From Reyranella sp. CPCC 100927 (lineage in GTDB: Bacteria > Pseudomonadota > Alphaproteobacteria > Reyranellales > Reyranellaceae), in contig NZ_VOHA01000013.1 of assembly GCF_007859315.1 (NCBI RefSeq), positions 124,001 through 188,000 of the forward strand: a stretch of DNA of 64,000 nt. Direction: 5' to 3'. Of this stretch, positions 1 through 8,196 are shown in pieces. Positions within the stretch are counted from its first letter, which is position 1; every line of letters begins with the position of its first letter. A model generated the notes under the pieces. It searched no databases. It worked only from the letters and a program-made list of their open reading frames with translations, and was not told the DNA's origin. The translations under genes were made by a program, and so were the position numbers.

Positions 1-856
1 CGAGGTGCTGGGTGAGGCGCAGATGCGCCGGCTGGGCATGAATGCGCTGCTGGGCGTCGGCCAGGGCAGCCGGCGCGAATCGCAGATGGTGGTGATGCGC
101 TGGGACGGCGGCCGGCGCGGCGAGAAACCGCTGGCCTTCATCGGCAAAGGCGTGTGTTTCGATACCGGCGGCATCTCGCTGAAGCCGGCAGGCGGCATGG
201 GTGACATGAAATGGGACATGGCGGGCTCCGGCGCCGTCATCGGCATCATGCGTCTGCTGGCGGCGCGCAAGGCCCGCGTCAATGCGGTCGGTCTGGTCGG
301 TCTGGTCGAGAACATGCCCGACGGCAACGCCCAGCGGCCGGGCGATGTCGTGCGCTCGATGTCGGGCCAGACCATCGAGATCACCAACACCGATGCCGAA
401 GGCCGGCTCGTGCTGTGCGACGTCATGTGGTACGCGCAGGAGAAGTTCGATCCACGGTTGATGGTCGAGTTTTCGACCCTGACCGGCGCCATCATCGTGG
501 CGCTGGGCCATGAGCGCGCCGGGCTGTTCAGCAACGACACGCGGCTTTCCACGCAGCTGCGCGATTCTGGCGCGAAGGTCGGCGAGAAGCTGTGGCGCAT
601 GCCGCTGGGGAGCGGTTACGACGAGGGCATCAAGTCTGATATCGCCGACATGGTGAACAGCGCCGGTCGCGAGGGCAGCTCGATCCTGGCGGCGCAGTTT
701 CTCAAGCGCTTCGTGCAGGGCAACCGCCCCTGGGCGCACATCGATATCGCCGGCACGGCGTGGTCCAACAAGGGCGATGCAACGACCCCCAAGGGCGCCA
801 CGGCCTACGGCGTGCGGCTGATCGACCAGTTCGTGGCCGACCACTACGAACGGTGA
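1..856 (+). CDS. pepA: Leucyl aminopeptidase, C-terminal part (5' end outside window)
   Basis: M17-family cytosolic aminopeptidase that removes N-terminal residues from peptides using two metal ions. The frame is open from the first base (codons begin at position 2), so the N-terminal domain lies upstream. The visible ~284 residues are the catalytic domain. [15 protein letters not shown] carries the metal-binding Lys and Asp, [11 protein letters not shown] follows, and [10 protein letters not shown] is the family signature. Later blocks ([11 protein letters not shown], the [12 protein letters not shown] region and HIDIAGTAW near the C-terminus) are all in order. It overlaps the next gene, holC, by GTGA, so the two are probably co-translated. 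The pepA-holC order is common in proteobacteria. Confidence 0.95.
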   Translation, partial: EVLGEAQMRRLGMNALLGVGQGSRRESQMVVMRWDGGRRGEKPLAFIGKGVCFDTGGISLKPAGGMGDMKWDMAGSGAVIGIMRLLAARKARVNAVGLVGLVENMPDGNAQRPGDVVRSMSGQTIEITNTDAEGRLVLCDVMWYAQEKFDPRLMVEFSTLTGAIIVALGHERAGLFSNDTRLSTQLRDSGAKVGEKLWRMPLGSGYDEGIKSDIADMVNSAGREGSSILAAQFLKRFVQGNRPWAHIDIAGTAWSNKGDATTPKGATAYGVRLIDQFVADHYER

Positions 857-1302
857 GCGACGTTCGCTTCTATCATCTCATGCGGGGCAGCATCGAGGAC
901 GTGCTGCCCCGCATGCTCGACCTCACTTTGGAGCGTGGCAAGCGTGCCGTGGTGCTGCTGGGCTCAGCCGAGCGGGTCGAAGCCCTCAACGCCCATCTGT
1001 GGACGTTCGATCCCGGTAGCTTCCTGCCGCACGGCAGCGCACGCGACGGCCATGCGGCGCGCCATCCGATCTGGCTGACTCACGTGGACGAGAATCCCAA
1101 CGCCGCCACGTACCTGTTCGTGGCCGATGGTGCGCGCAGCGAGCACGTCGCCGACTACGAGCGCGTGTCGGAGATCTTCGACGGTCGTGATGACACGGCC
1201 GTTGCCGATGCCCGCCAGCGCTGGACCGCCTACAAGAACGCCGGCCACGCCATCGAGTACTGGCAGCAGGGCGAGCGCGGCGGCTGGGAGAAGAAGGCGT
1301 AG
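853..1302 (+). CDS. holC: DNA polymerase III subunit chi
   Basis: Small clamp-loader accessory subunit (149 aa, close to the ~147 aa of E. coli HolC). It links the replicative polymerase to SSB. The GTG start at 853 is chosen because it overlaps the pepA stop (GTGA) and gives the expected N-terminus [10 protein letters not shown]. The open frame itself continues further upstream, but that part is only pepA read in another frame. Internal family-like blocks are [20 protein letters not shown], the LPHG segment and [15 protein letters not shown]. The C-terminus carries the usual basic/aromatic segment. Identification rests on both sequence and the pepA neighbour. Confidence 0.9.
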   Translation: MSDVRFYHLMRGSIEDVLPRMLDLTLERGKRAVVLLGSAERVEALNAHLWTFDPGSFLPHGSARDGHAARHPIWLTHVDENPNAATYLFVADGARSEHVADYERVSEIFDGRDDTAVADARQRWTAYKNAGHAIEYWQQGERGGWEKKA

Positions 1303-1446
1303 CTCCCTCTCCCGCCGAGCGGGAGAGGGAGGGGCCCATCGCGAAGCGATGGGAGGGTGAGGGGACAAGGACGAGGCGCCGCGTATGCGGCCCCTCACCC
1401 GCCAGGCGCTACGCGCCTGGCGACCTCTCCCGCTTGCGGGAGAGGT
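1303..1446. repeat. Cluster of five palindromes between convergent genes
   Basis: This gap between holC (+) and the TerC gene (-) is almost entirely inverted repeats. Perfect arms are 1303-1315/1319-1331 (13 bp, CTCCCTCTCCCGC), 1335-1342/1346-1353 (8 bp), 1355-1364/1391-1400 (10 bp, GGGTGAGGGG), 1401-1409/1413-1421 (9 bp) and 1423-1433/1436-1446 (11 bp, ACCTCTCCCGC). There is no U-tract on either side. It probably acts as a bidirectional Rho-independent-like or mRNA-end structure. It resembles REP-type intergenic palindromes of alphaproteobacteria. Confidence 0.8.
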
Positions 1447-1453
1447 GAACGCA

Positions 1454-2353
1454 TCAGCGCTGTGCCGTCGCCGTTTGCTGAGTCACGCGGCCGCGCCACG
1501 CCAGGTAGGCCAGCGCAAACGGCAGCCAACCGAACCAGCGGGCGGCCTGGATGGCGTAGTCCCGCATGGAGTTGGCCTCGAGGTAGTCGACTTCGAAGTG
1601 CCAGATGTCCTCGGCCGCCTCGAAGGCCAGCAGCCACAGCAGCAGAGCCGGCAGCAGCACCACCAGCGGCTTGTGCTTGGGCTGCAGGTGGACGCTGTAC
1701 CAGGGGGCGAGCGAGATGGCGAAGATCGCGGTGATCAGGATCGGCTTGGCCGTCGGATGCGCGGAAAGCCACGACTTCAGCAAGGGCTCCTGCACGATCA
1801 TGCCATAGGCGGTCCAGGCCAGCACGGCGCCGCCCAGCAGCACGACGGCGGGCCAGCGCTCGACCAGGCGGATCACGAGCTGGCTGCCCCAGACGATGAT
1901 CGGCACGCTGATCAACAACCCCAGCACGATCAGCAGCATGCTGCCGTGCGCGGCACCGCCGATCGCCAGCACGTTGTCGATGCCCATCACGGCGTCGGCG
2001 ATGACGACCGTGCGGATCGCAGCGCCCAGCGTCTGTGCTGCCGCGACCTTGTGGTCGCCGCCGCCGCCTTCCTGCGGATCGAGCAGCTTGCGTGCGATCC
2101 AGATCAGCGCCACGCCACCAACGACGAGGAAGCCGGGGATCTTCAACAGCCAGACGACGCCTATGGCCATCACGGCGCGAACGGCGACGGCGGCGAAGGT
2201 GCCCCAGAAGATCACCTTGCGCTGGGTGTCCTTGGGCAGGTGCCGGGCGACGAGACCGATGACCAGTGCGTTATCGCCGGCGAGCACCAGGTCGATGAGA
2301 ACGATGACGAGCAGCGCGGACAGGAATGCGCTGGATAGAATATCCATTTCCAT
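1454..2353 (-). CDS. TerC/YjbE-family integral membrane protein
   Basis: Predicted 299-residue polytopic inner-membrane protein of the TerC family (PF03741), associated with metal (often Mn) or tellurite homeostasis. Two intramembrane acidic motifs are visible: LAGDNALVIGL in the first helix and VIADAVMGIDNVLAIGG in the middle, as expected for the internally duplicated family. About seven hydrophobic segments can be counted. The start at 2353 (MEMDIL; 2347 is an in-frame alternative) is preferred over the upstream GTG-type extension, which is Arg-rich and overlaps the neighbour's 3' end. No recognisable yybP-ykoY-type riboswitch was seen upstream. The 115-aa membrane protein ends 54 bp upstream in the same orientation. 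Confidence 0.85.
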   Translation of the reverse strand: MEMDILSSAFLSALLVIVLIDLVLAGDNALVIGLVARHLPKDTQRKVIFWGTFAAVAVRAVMAIGVVWLLKIPGFLVVGGVALIWIARKLLDPQEGGGGDHKVAAAQTLGAAIRTVVIADAVMGIDNVLAIGGAAHGSMLLIVLGLLISVPIIVWGSQLVIRLVERWPAVVLLGGAVLAWTAYGMIVQEPLLKSWLSAHPTAKPILITAIFAISLAPWYSVHLQPKHKPLVVLLPALLLWLLAFEAAEDIWHFEVDYLEANSMRDYAIQAARWFGWLPFALAYLAWRGRVTQQTATAQR

Positions 2354-2407
2354 GGGGAGGCCCCTTGCGAACGAGAAGTACCGCCCGCGCGTGCGGACGG
2401 CGAACAA

Positions 2408-2755
2408 TCACGAGGTTCGCGAGGTCTCTATCGGTACTTTGCCGGCTCGCCGGCGATCGGTCGGGGTCATGGCTTTCAGAAGCAGGACACCGACCGTTGC
2501 CATGGCGGACAGCGCGATTGCCAGTCCGCCGGCGGCGAGAATGAGCTCCAGCAGGCTCCAATGCCGAAGCCCGAGCGACGCGAGGAACTCCAGTGTCACG
2601 TCGCTGGCCAGGAACTCGGCCTCGAGGGTGGCGAGTTCCCAGGTCTCGCTGAAAATGCTCAACAGCATCATCACCACCACGCACGCGACAAACAATTGTC
2701 CGCTGCGCGACGTATCGCGAACGGGGTTCTTGCGCGCGTGGTGAGCCAGCAACAT
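2408..2755 (-). CDS. Small two-TM membrane protein, unknown function
   Basis: 115-residue hypothetical protein. The longer open frame upstream is antisense-like, Arg-rich sequence from the cyclase gene, so the ATG at 2755 is taken as start. Two hydrophobic segments are clear, LFVACVVVMMLLSIF (about residues 22-36) and LLELILAAGGLAIALSAMATVGVLLL (about residues 70-95, given here only to show position). They are separated by an acidic loop rich in Glu, which gives a hairpin topology. The basic C-terminal tail ends about 54 bp before the TerC-type gene, suggesting co-transcription. No known family was recognised. A role as partner of the TerC-type protein is only inference from position. Confidence 0.6.
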   Translation of the reverse strand: MLLAHHARKNPVRDTSRSGQLFVACVVVMMLLSIFSETWELATLEAEFLASDVTLEFLASLGLRHWSLLELILAAGGLAIALSAMATVGVLLLKAMTPTDRRRAGKVPIETSRTS

Positions 2756-2806
2756 GGGCCCAAAATGAGGCTCACCGCTGCCGGTTGCAAGCGAAACCGG
2801 ACATCG

Positions 2807-2841
2807 GATCCTCCCCGCAAGGCGTGGTTTTGGGGAGGATC
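2807..2841 (-). terminator. Hairpin after the cyclase gene
   Basis: Perfect 10-bp arms GATCCTCCCC (2807-2816) and GGGGAGGATC (2832-2841) with a 15-nt loop, just past the stop of the minus-strand cyclase gene. No T-run follows in the transcribed direction, so it may be a stability hairpin rather than a strict intrinsic terminator. Confidence 0.5.
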
Positions 2842-2847
2842 GGTGCG

Positions 2848-3882
2848 TCAGACCGTCGCGATGGCGTTGGCGGGCGAGCCGACGGCACCAGGCAGACGCA
2901 AGGGCGGTGCAGTCAGCAGGAAACGCGAGCGCTGGTGCTGGCGTAGCCACAGGGCCAGTTCGTACAAGTACCACATCTCGCCCAGATTGACGCCAAGCTT
3001 GAACAGGCAATGATGGTGCAGCGGTAGCAGCGGCTGCTCGCCGGATCCGGCATCGCGGGCCGGCACGGCCTCGACCCCGTAATTGTCGGCGATCAGCGAG
3101 GCGATCTGGCTGTCGGTGATCCATTGCAGCAGGCGCTGGTCGCGTCCGTCCAGCACGGCGCACATGGCGTGCACTTTCTGGGGGTCGGGTTTACCGCCCA
3201 TTTCGACCAGCATCGTGGCAAAACCGGTGTGCAGCAGCAGCATGTCGCCCGGTTCGACCACGACCTTGTCGGCAGTGATGATCTTCATCAGCTGGTCGTA
3301 GCCCACGAAGGTGTGGTCGCGCCCGAGATGCTTCTCGAGGTCGACAAGGACACCGCGACCCTGGATCGGCTTCTCGGCCATGTTCTCGACGCCCAGCTTG
3401 TGGGCGTAGCTTAGGTGACCGCAGCCGTCACGGCCGGCGTCGGGCTGCGGTCCGACGACGTCGGTGCCGGCCCGGTAGCCGTTGTAGTAGACCGCCTGCG
3501 GCTTGCCGTTGCCTTCGACGTCGAACTGGCTGCCGACATGGGCCAGAGTATCCCACTGGGTCGAGTATTGCAGCGTCAGCATCACGCGGTCGTCGGACAC
3601 GACGTCCTGGTGGCGCGGATCGAGCTTGCCGGTAAGGAAGTTGAACCGCCAGCCGTTCTCGTCGCCGGTCGGCGACAGCACTGGTGGCAGGCGGCGCGGA
3701 TTCAGCACGTTGCCGCCGGGCAGATCCAGCGGCAGGCTGAGGCAGAACGTGCGGCCTTCCTTCACTTCGGCGATGCCCTGCAGCACCTTCTGGGGGGTCA
3801 GCAGATTGAGGCGTCCCAGCTGATCATCCTCGCCCCAATCGCCCCACGTCGAACCCTCGGGGCGCTGCGTCCAGCGTTTCAT
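2848..3882 (-). CDS. Cyclase-family (kynurenine formamidase-like) hydrolase
   Basis: 344-residue protein of the metal-dependent cyclase family (PF04199), which includes kynurenine formamidases and related amidohydrolases. Motifs seen are STQWDTLAHVGSQFD (the variant of the family's His/Asp metal motif found in the longer subfamily), GRGVLVDLEKHLG, VVEPGDMLLLHTGF and a C-terminal PLHHHCLFKLGVNLGE block. The ATG at 3882 is preferred because GGAGGAGATGG lies directly before it. An upstream in-frame extension to 3933 would add Arg-rich sequence. Exact substrate is unknown. It has no tryptophan-pathway neighbours here, so a kynurenine role is not supported by context. Confidence 0.85.
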   Translation of the reverse strand: MKRWTQRPEGSTWGDWGEDDQLGRLNLLTPQKVLQGIAEVKEGRTFCLSLPLDLPGGNVLNPRRLPPVLSPTGDENGWRFNFLTGKLDPRHQDVVSDDRVMLTLQYSTQWDTLAHVGSQFDVEGNGKPQAVYYNGYRAGTDVVGPQPDAGRDGCGHLSYAHKLGVENMAEKPIQGRGVLVDLEKHLGRDHTFVGYDQLMKIITADKVVVEPGDMLLLHTGFATMLVEMGGKPDPQKVHAMCAVLDGRDQRLLQWITDSQIASLIADNYGVEAVPARDAGSGEQPLLPLHHHCLFKLGVNLGEMWYLYELALWLRQHQRSRFLLTAPPLRLPGAVGSPANAIATV

Positions 3883-4051
3883 CCATCTCCTCCATTGCCG
3901 TGACGGCGCATGTTGGTCGGACGCTCCGCGCAAGGTCCAGCGCTTTGCGCGTCAGCCTGACGCGCGTGTGACGCAGAGTTGAATGAACGCGATTGGAAGG
4001 TGAGGGCTCGTCCGGCGTTAATGCGGCGACTTGGGGGTACCAGGAGGATAC

Positions 4052-4324
4052 ATGATACGCCGCAGGGTTTGCTGCGCACTGGCAACGATGATCACGCTCG
4101 GAGCGCCGCTGGGCGCGCAGGCCCAGGACATGAGGCGGTGCGATCAGCTCGCAGCTTACTACGATCGCTATGGCGGCGGCCGCGTCAGCGAAGGTCGCAT
4201 GCCGGTTGGGCGCATCGAACGCGAACTTGGCTACGAAGCCTGTCGTAAGGGTGACTTCGCTGGCGGCGTGAGGCTGCTGGAAGAAGCGATCCGCCGGACC
4301 GGCTACAACGTGCCACCGGCTTGA
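4052..4324 (+). CDS. Small secreted protein, unknown function
   Basis: 90-residue protein with a cleavable-looking signal peptide (MIRRRVCCALATMITLGAPL then GAQAQ). The start is set by AGGAGG at 4042-4047. The mature part is short: DMRRCDQLAAYYDRYGGGRV, a region with YEACRKGDF, then an amphipathic helix LLEEAIRRTGYNV. The two mature cysteines could form one disulfide. It is divergent from the cyclase gene and convergent with dapA. No family was recognised; the location is probably periplasmic. Confidence 0.65.
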   Translation: MIRRRVCCALATMITLGAPLGAQAQDMRRCDQLAAYYDRYGGGRVSEGRMPVGRIERELGYEACRKGDFAGGVRLLEEAIRRTGYNVPPA

Positions 4325-4369
4325 TCGGACCGATCAAAGCCAGACTCTCCCCAGCCGGTGTGGGGAGAG
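4321..4369. terminator. Palindrome plus hairpin between convergent genes
   Basis: TTGATCGG-A-CCGATCAA (4321-4337) is a perfect 8-bp palindrome overlapping the stop of the small secreted gene. It is followed by CTCTCCCC (4345-4352) / GGGGAGAG (4362-4369). Together they probably end transcription of the small gene and of the convergent dapA. No T-run is present. Confidence 0.5.
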
Positions 4370-4380
4370 CCTGAAGAATG

Positions 4381-5286
4381 TCACGCCGCCAGGCTGGTGC
4401 GGCGCGCGATTTCAGCATCGATGCGCGCCGCGAGCCCGGCACTGACCTCGGTCATCGGCAAACGCACCTCCGGGCTGTGCAACAGGCCGGCCCGCCAGAG
4501 CCAATGCTTGATGGGGGCCGGGCTGGGTTCGGCGAACAGCAGGCGCGGCAGGTCGACCAGATCGCGCCAGACCGCCAGCGCCGCACTGTGATTGCCGCCG
4601 TGCACGGCATTGTAGACGCGCGCGAACAGCCGGGTCTCGATGTGTGCCGCGGCAAGGATGCCGCCATTGGCGCCCTGGGTGAGGGCACCATAGAAAAGAG
4701 CGTCCTCGCCTGTCAGCACGGCAAAACCCGGTGGCCGCATTCGCAGCAGGTCGAAGGACTGCGCGGCGTCGACACAGCAGTCCTTGGTGCCGATGATGTT
4801 GGGCAGCTCGGCCAGCCGCAGCATCGTCTCGGTGCTCATGTTGACGCCGGTGCGATAGGGAATGTTGTAGACCATGATCGGCTTGTCGGTATCGCGCGCC
4901 AGGGTGGCGAAGTGCCGGAACAGGCCTTCCTGCGAGGGTCTCGTGTAGTAGGGGCAGGCGATCAGGTAGCCGTCGATCGGCCATGCCGACGTATGGTCCA
5001 GCGCCTTCCCCAGCTTGCGGGTGTCGCTGCCGGACACGCCGAGAAACACCGGCAGCCTGCCCTCGATGTCACCGGCGACGATGTTGACCAACCGCGCCTG
5101 CTCGTCCTCATCGAGCGTGAGGCCCTCGCCGGTGGTGGCCGCCAGGATCAGCCCGTCGATCGGCTGCGCGGCATAGTGGCGGACCAGCCGTCGCAGTGAG
5201 GTTTCGTCCAGTTCGCCATCCCGGAACGGGGTCACCAATGGCAGCCAGACGCCCTGCGGGGTTGTCGTCGTGGGAGTGGTGGTCAT
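4381..5286 (-). CDS. dapA: Dihydrodipicolinate synthase family aldolase (probable DapA)
   Basis: 301-residue TIM-barrel lyase of the DapA/NAL family. DapA condenses pyruvate with aspartate semialdehyde in lysine and diaminopimelate synthesis. Seen are AATTGEGLTL (DapA proper usually has TTGES), VYNIPYRTG carrying the catalytic Tyr, and NIIGTKDCC with the Schiff-base Lys. The length fits (E. coli 292). The start at 5286 is preferred because AAGGAGAGC lies upstream. An in-frame ATG at 5400 would add 38 low-similarity residues across a terminator-like hairpin. The TTGEG variant and the isolated position leave room for a related sugar-acid or sialate-type aldolase. Confidence 0.75.
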   Translation of the reverse strand: MTTTPTTTTPQGVWLPLVTPFRDGELDETSLRRLVRHYAAQPIDGLILAATTGEGLTLDEDEQARLVNIVAGDIEGRLPVFLGVSGSDTRKLGKALDHTSAWPIDGYLIACPYYTRPSQEGLFRHFATLARDTDKPIMVYNIPYRTGVNMSTETMLRLAELPNIIGTKDCCVDAAQSFDLLRMRPPGFAVLTGEDALFYGALTQGANGGILAAAHIETRLFARVYNAVHGGNHSAALAVWRDLVDLPRLLFAEPSPAPIKHWLWRAGLLHSPEVRLPMTEVSAGLAARIDAEIARRTSLAA

Positions 5287-5327
5287 GATGCGCTCTCCTT
5301 GTGAAGCCGGAGGCGCGGGGCCCAAAC

Positions 5328-5354
5328 AAAAAACCCCGTCCGATCCGGCGGGGT
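5328..5354 (-). terminator. Intrinsic terminator in the dapA leader (attenuator candidate)
   Basis: On the minus strand ACCCCG...CGGGGT arms (5349-5354 with 5333-5338, further pairing inside) are followed by six U residues (5328-5333 are A on the plus strand). The hairpin lies 41 nt upstream of the dapA start and within its expected leader, a classic attenuator position. Confidence 0.6.
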
Positions 5355-5391
5355 CCTGTGGTTCTTGCGGTGCGCGGCGTTCAGCGCAGAC

Positions 5392-5432
5392 GAAGTCCAT
5401 CGGCCCCGGGCCACGGGGCTTTTTTCGACTTC
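5392..5432 (+). terminator. Nested hairpin with T-run on the plus strand
   Basis: GCCCCG (5403-5408) pairs with CGGGGC (5414-5419) and is followed by six T (5420-5425), a textbook intrinsic terminator for plus-strand transcription. An outer pair GAAGTC (5392-5397) / GACTTC (5427-5432) encloses it. No plus-strand gene is seen upstream, so it may end a small antisense RNA across the dapA leader. Confidence 0.55.
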
Positions 5433-5550
5433 AGGATGCACTGCACGCGCATGGCCCGACAATGCTGCGGCGCCAGCCGGATGTCAATTCTGACGTTGTC
5501 ATCTGCCACCCGTCAGCGTGTGGAGGGCAGGCCCGTATTCGGTTGTGCGC

Positions 5551-5706
5551 GTGAGTGCGATACCTGCGATCGAAACCGTGATCGTTCGCAGTGGCGAGTC
5601 GCCCCTGGGCAGCGTCGGCGAACCCGGCACGCCGGCTGTCGCCAATGGCGATGGGGCAGCGTTTGCGGCGCTCGCCGCCGCGACTGGCGCAGGTCAGCGC
5701 CCCTTG
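5551..5706 (+). pseudogene. C-terminal remnant of IorB-like molybdenum hydroxylase
   Basis: A plus-strand open stretch of about 52 codons reads IPAIETVIVRSGESPLGS then VGEPGTPAVANG, followed by AAFAALAAATGAGQRPL. This closely resembles the extreme C-terminus of isoquinoline 1-oxidoreductase beta / aldehyde-oxidase large subunits, where a GGVGEPGTPP block is followed by an ANAVFAATG segment. No matching upstream domain is present: the preceding 300 bp are leader and hairpins. The fragment runs into the convergent phr 3' end. The rest of this 407-bp gap (5287-5693) holds only the dapA leader structures. Confidence 0.5.
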
Positions 5707-7124
5707 ATCGTGGCGAAAGCGGCCAAAGCCCGCTTGCGTGAGGTGTCGAGGTCGACGATCGGTTCGGGGTAGTCGCGTCCCAGAGCAATGCCGGCACGGT
5801 CAAGCGTGTCGGGGCCTGCCATCCACGGCTTGTGAATCACGGCGTCCGGCAGCGCCGCGAGTTCGGGTACGTAAGTGCGGACATAAGCACCATCGGGATC
5901 AAAGCGCTCACCCTGAAGGACTGGATTGAAGATGCGGAAATAGGGCGCGGCATCGGCACCGCTGCCGGCGATCCATTGCCAGTTGAACGCATTGTTGGCG
6001 AGATCGGCGTCCACCAGCGTATCCCAGAACCAATCCTCGCCGTGGCGCCAGTGCAGCATCAGGTTCTTCACCAGGAACGAGCCGACAATCATGCGCACTC
6101 GATTGTGCATCCATCCGGTCTGCCAGAGTTGGCGCATGCCGGCATCGACAATGGGGATGCCGGTCCGGCCACGCTGCCAAGCGTGCAGTGCGTCACGATC
6201 GTCACGCCAGGGAAATGTGTCGAACGATGCCCTCAGGTTGGCTTCCGGCAGCGTGTCGTGATGGAAGAGCAGGTGATAGGCGAATTCTCGCCAGGTGAGC
6301 TCTTTCAGAAACGTCTCGGTAGACTTGCCGATGCGATCCGCGGCCAAGTGCACGGCGTGCCAGATCTGGCGCGGCCCGATCTCACCGCTCGCCAGATAGG
6401 GCGATAACTGCGACGTACCCTCGACATCGGGCCTGTCGCGTCGGGTCGCGTAGTCGGGGAGAGCCTGATCGACGAAGTCCGTCAGCCGCTGCAGTGCGCC
6501 CTGTTCGCCTGGTTGCCAGGCGGCACGCAGGCCGCCGGCCCAGTCAGGTCGGGCTGGTGTCAGCGCCCAGTCGTCGAGTGTGTCCGATACCGGCCACGTC
6601 CGTGGACTGCCGATGGCGCGCGGAGGGGGCAGCGGGGCTTGCGGTGATGGGACGGCATGGCTGGCTTTCAGGAACGGCGTGAAAACCTTGAAGGGACCGC
6701 CGGCGCCAGTCGTCATCGTCCAAGGCTCGAACAGCAGCGTGCTGTTGAAGCTATCGGCGTCGACATCCTGCGCCTTCAAGGCGCTCTTGATCCTGGTATC
6801 GATCGCGCGGCCGTCACGGTCGTAGCGTCGGTTCCAGTAGACAGCGCGCGCTCCAGTATCGCGCACCAGCTCGGCGATGATCCGAGATGCCGGCCCGCGT
6901 CGGAGGATCAGGCGGCTTCCAAGGTGGCGCAGGCTCGCGTCGAGCGAGGCAAGACTGTGATGCAGCCACCATCGAGAAGCGCCGCCCGGTCGCCAGGCGC
7001 TCTGCTCATCGTCAAGAATGAACAGCGGCAACACGCAATCGGCACGTTCGATGGCCGCGGTGAGCGCGGGATTGTCCGCCAGGCGCAGATCACGGCGAAA
7101 CCAGACGATAGCGGTGCCGGACAT
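5694..7124 (-). CDS. phr: Deoxyribodipyrimidine photolyase (class I CPD)
   Basis: 476-residue flavoprotein that repairs UV cyclobutane dimers with blue light. The N-terminal alpha/beta antenna domain opens with TAIVWFRRDLRLADNPAL. The C-terminal FAD domain shows EGTSQLSPYLASGEI, ELTWREFAYHLL, MRQLWQTGWMHNRVRM and DANNAFNWQW-like residues around VDADLANNAFNWQW, followed by SGADAAPYFRIFNP. All are hallmarks of class I photolyases, including the Asn and Trp positions around the flavin. The length matches E. coli PhrB (472). It is transcribed away from eipB, whose stop lies only 9 bp upstream, so the two may share a transcript. Confidence 0.93.
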   Translation of the reverse strand: MSGTAIVWFRRDLRLADNPALTAAIERADCVLPLFILDDEQSAWRPGGASRWWLHHSLASLDASLRHLGSRLILRRGPASRIIAELVRDTGARAVYWNRRYDRDGRAIDTRIKSALKAQDVDADSFNSTLLFEPWTMTTGAGGPFKVFTPFLKASHAVPSPQAPLPPPRAIGSPRTWPVSDTLDDWALTPARPDWAGGLRAAWQPGEQGALQRLTDFVDQALPDYATRRDRPDVEGTSQLSPYLASGEIGPRQIWHAVHLAADRIGKSTETFLKELTWREFAYHLLFHHDTLPEANLRASFDTFPWRDDRDALHAWQRGRTGIPIVDAGMRQLWQTGWMHNRVRMIVGSFLVKNLMLHWRHGEDWFWDTLVDADLANNAFNWQWIAGSGADAAPYFRIFNPVLQGERFDPDGAYVRTYVPELAALPDAVIHKPWMAGPDTLDRAGIALGRDYPEPIVDLDTSRKRALAAFATIKGR

Positions 7125-7133
7125 ACGCGCCGT

Positions 7134-7913
7134 TCAAGATGTCGGGCAGTCGGGGCGGGGCAGTGGCTTGAAAGTCACCAGGTCGGCGCTGGCGGCGATC
7201 AGCCCGGTGTTGATCGTCAGCCGGTCGAGCAGGCCGGCTTCGTGCATCAGCAGGGTGACCGTGAACAGGGCGCGTCCGCCGGCGCGCGTGAAGCTGATTT
7301 CAACCGGCCACGTGGTGCCTGCGGGCAGTTTGGGGGCATCGGGGCGGGCCGGGCGCAGGGTATCGGCCGGTATGATGCCGCCATCGATTTGCAGGGCGTC
7401 GCCTGTCAACTCGGGGTCGAACAGCGCGAAGCTGAAGCTCGTGGCGCCACCTTTGAGCGCATCGATCACGCGCGCAAACCCCGCCACCGGCAGGGCAATG
7501 TCCGCCGGCAAGTCAACTGTGACGGGCCGCGACGGCCATATGATCGTGGCCTGGGCGCTGTTCTTGCCGACCTTCACCCGGCCGCTGAGCGATTGTTCGC
7601 GGCCGTTCTGTGCCCGGCGCAGCTGGTAGTCGAACGCACTGCCATCGCGTGGTTCGGCGCCGCGCAGCTCCGACTCCGATGTCAGGCGCAGGCTGGCCGC
7701 AAGGCCGATATCGGTCTTGATGTCCCGTTCCAGTCGCCAGACCTGGCAATCCATGCCGAGCAACTGCCGCGCTGTGCCGACCTGAGGGGCCGTCGGCGAC
7801 GTGCCCAGCCGTATGGCGTAGTTGCCCTCATGCGGCAGCAGGTCGGCGGCAAGCACGGGCGGGACGGCCAGCGATGCAATGACAAGGCAGGTGAGGGCGA
7901 CGATACGGGACAT
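7134..7913 (-). CDS. eipB: EipB/DUF1849 periplasmic envelope-integrity protein
   Basis: 259-residue exported protein of the alphaproteobacterial DUF1849 family, typified by Brucella EipB, a periplasmic beta-spiral protein needed for envelope integrity. The signal peptide MSRIVALTCLVIASLAVPPV ends near LAADLLPHEGNYAI. The family's two disulfide cysteines are present: one in LLGMDCQVW near the N-terminus of the mature protein and one in PRPDCPTS at the C-terminus. The start at 7913 gives the signal peptide; the longer frame to 8081 does not. It supports an alphaproteobacterial source. Confidence 0.85.
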   Translation of the reverse strand: MSRIVALTCLVIASLAVPPVLAADLLPHEGNYAIRLGTSPTAPQVGTARQLLGMDCQVWRLERDIKTDIGLAASLRLTSESELRGAEPRDGSAFDYQLRRAQNGREQSLSGRVKVGKNSAQATIIWPSRPVTVDLPADIALPVAGFARVIDALKGGATSFSFALFDPELTGDALQIDGGIIPADTLRPARPDAPKLPAGTTWPVEISFTRAGGRALFTVTLLMHEAGLLDRLTINTGLIAASADLVTFKPLPRPDCPTS

Positions 7914-8084
7914 GGATATCCGGGCCGGAGGCAGGCGTTCCTGTCGGACACGCCGAAAGATCGTGATGCCGATTGTGGGCGATCCTGTGGCCGCGGGGGA
8001 GGGGCCGCGCATCACGATCACGTTGCCGGCCCCTCGTCGTTCGAAGACCACACTGGTCACAGGTCTGCCTTCATTGGCCACATT

Positions 8085-8101
8085 GTCGGCGTCGCGCCGA
8101 C
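8085..8101. promoter_or_regulatory. Palindrome in the eipB / lipoprotein divergent region
   Basis: GTCGGCG-TCG-CGCCGAC, a perfect 7-bp inverted repeat, in the 283-bp gap between divergent genes (7914-8196). It could be an operator. No convincing -35/-10 pair was found, and the rest of the gap shows nothing else clear. Confidence 0.3.
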
Positions 8102-8196
8102 GATTTTGGGCGCGATTCCCCGCGCGTGATGGTCATGCTTGACGGCAACCATTCGCCGTGAGCGGCGTATATCGGGTACCTGAGGAGAGACGAACG

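Noticed and set aside
1385-2338. 317-residue plus-strand frame opposite the TerC-type gene
   Set aside because: Its Asp/His/Gln-rich shadow composition contrasts with the clear TM pattern and family motifs on the minus strand.
1454-2500. Mn-responsive yybP-ykoY riboswitch before the TerC-type gene
   Set aside because: The upstream space is mostly the coding end of the preceding small gene, and no matching conserved loops were seen.
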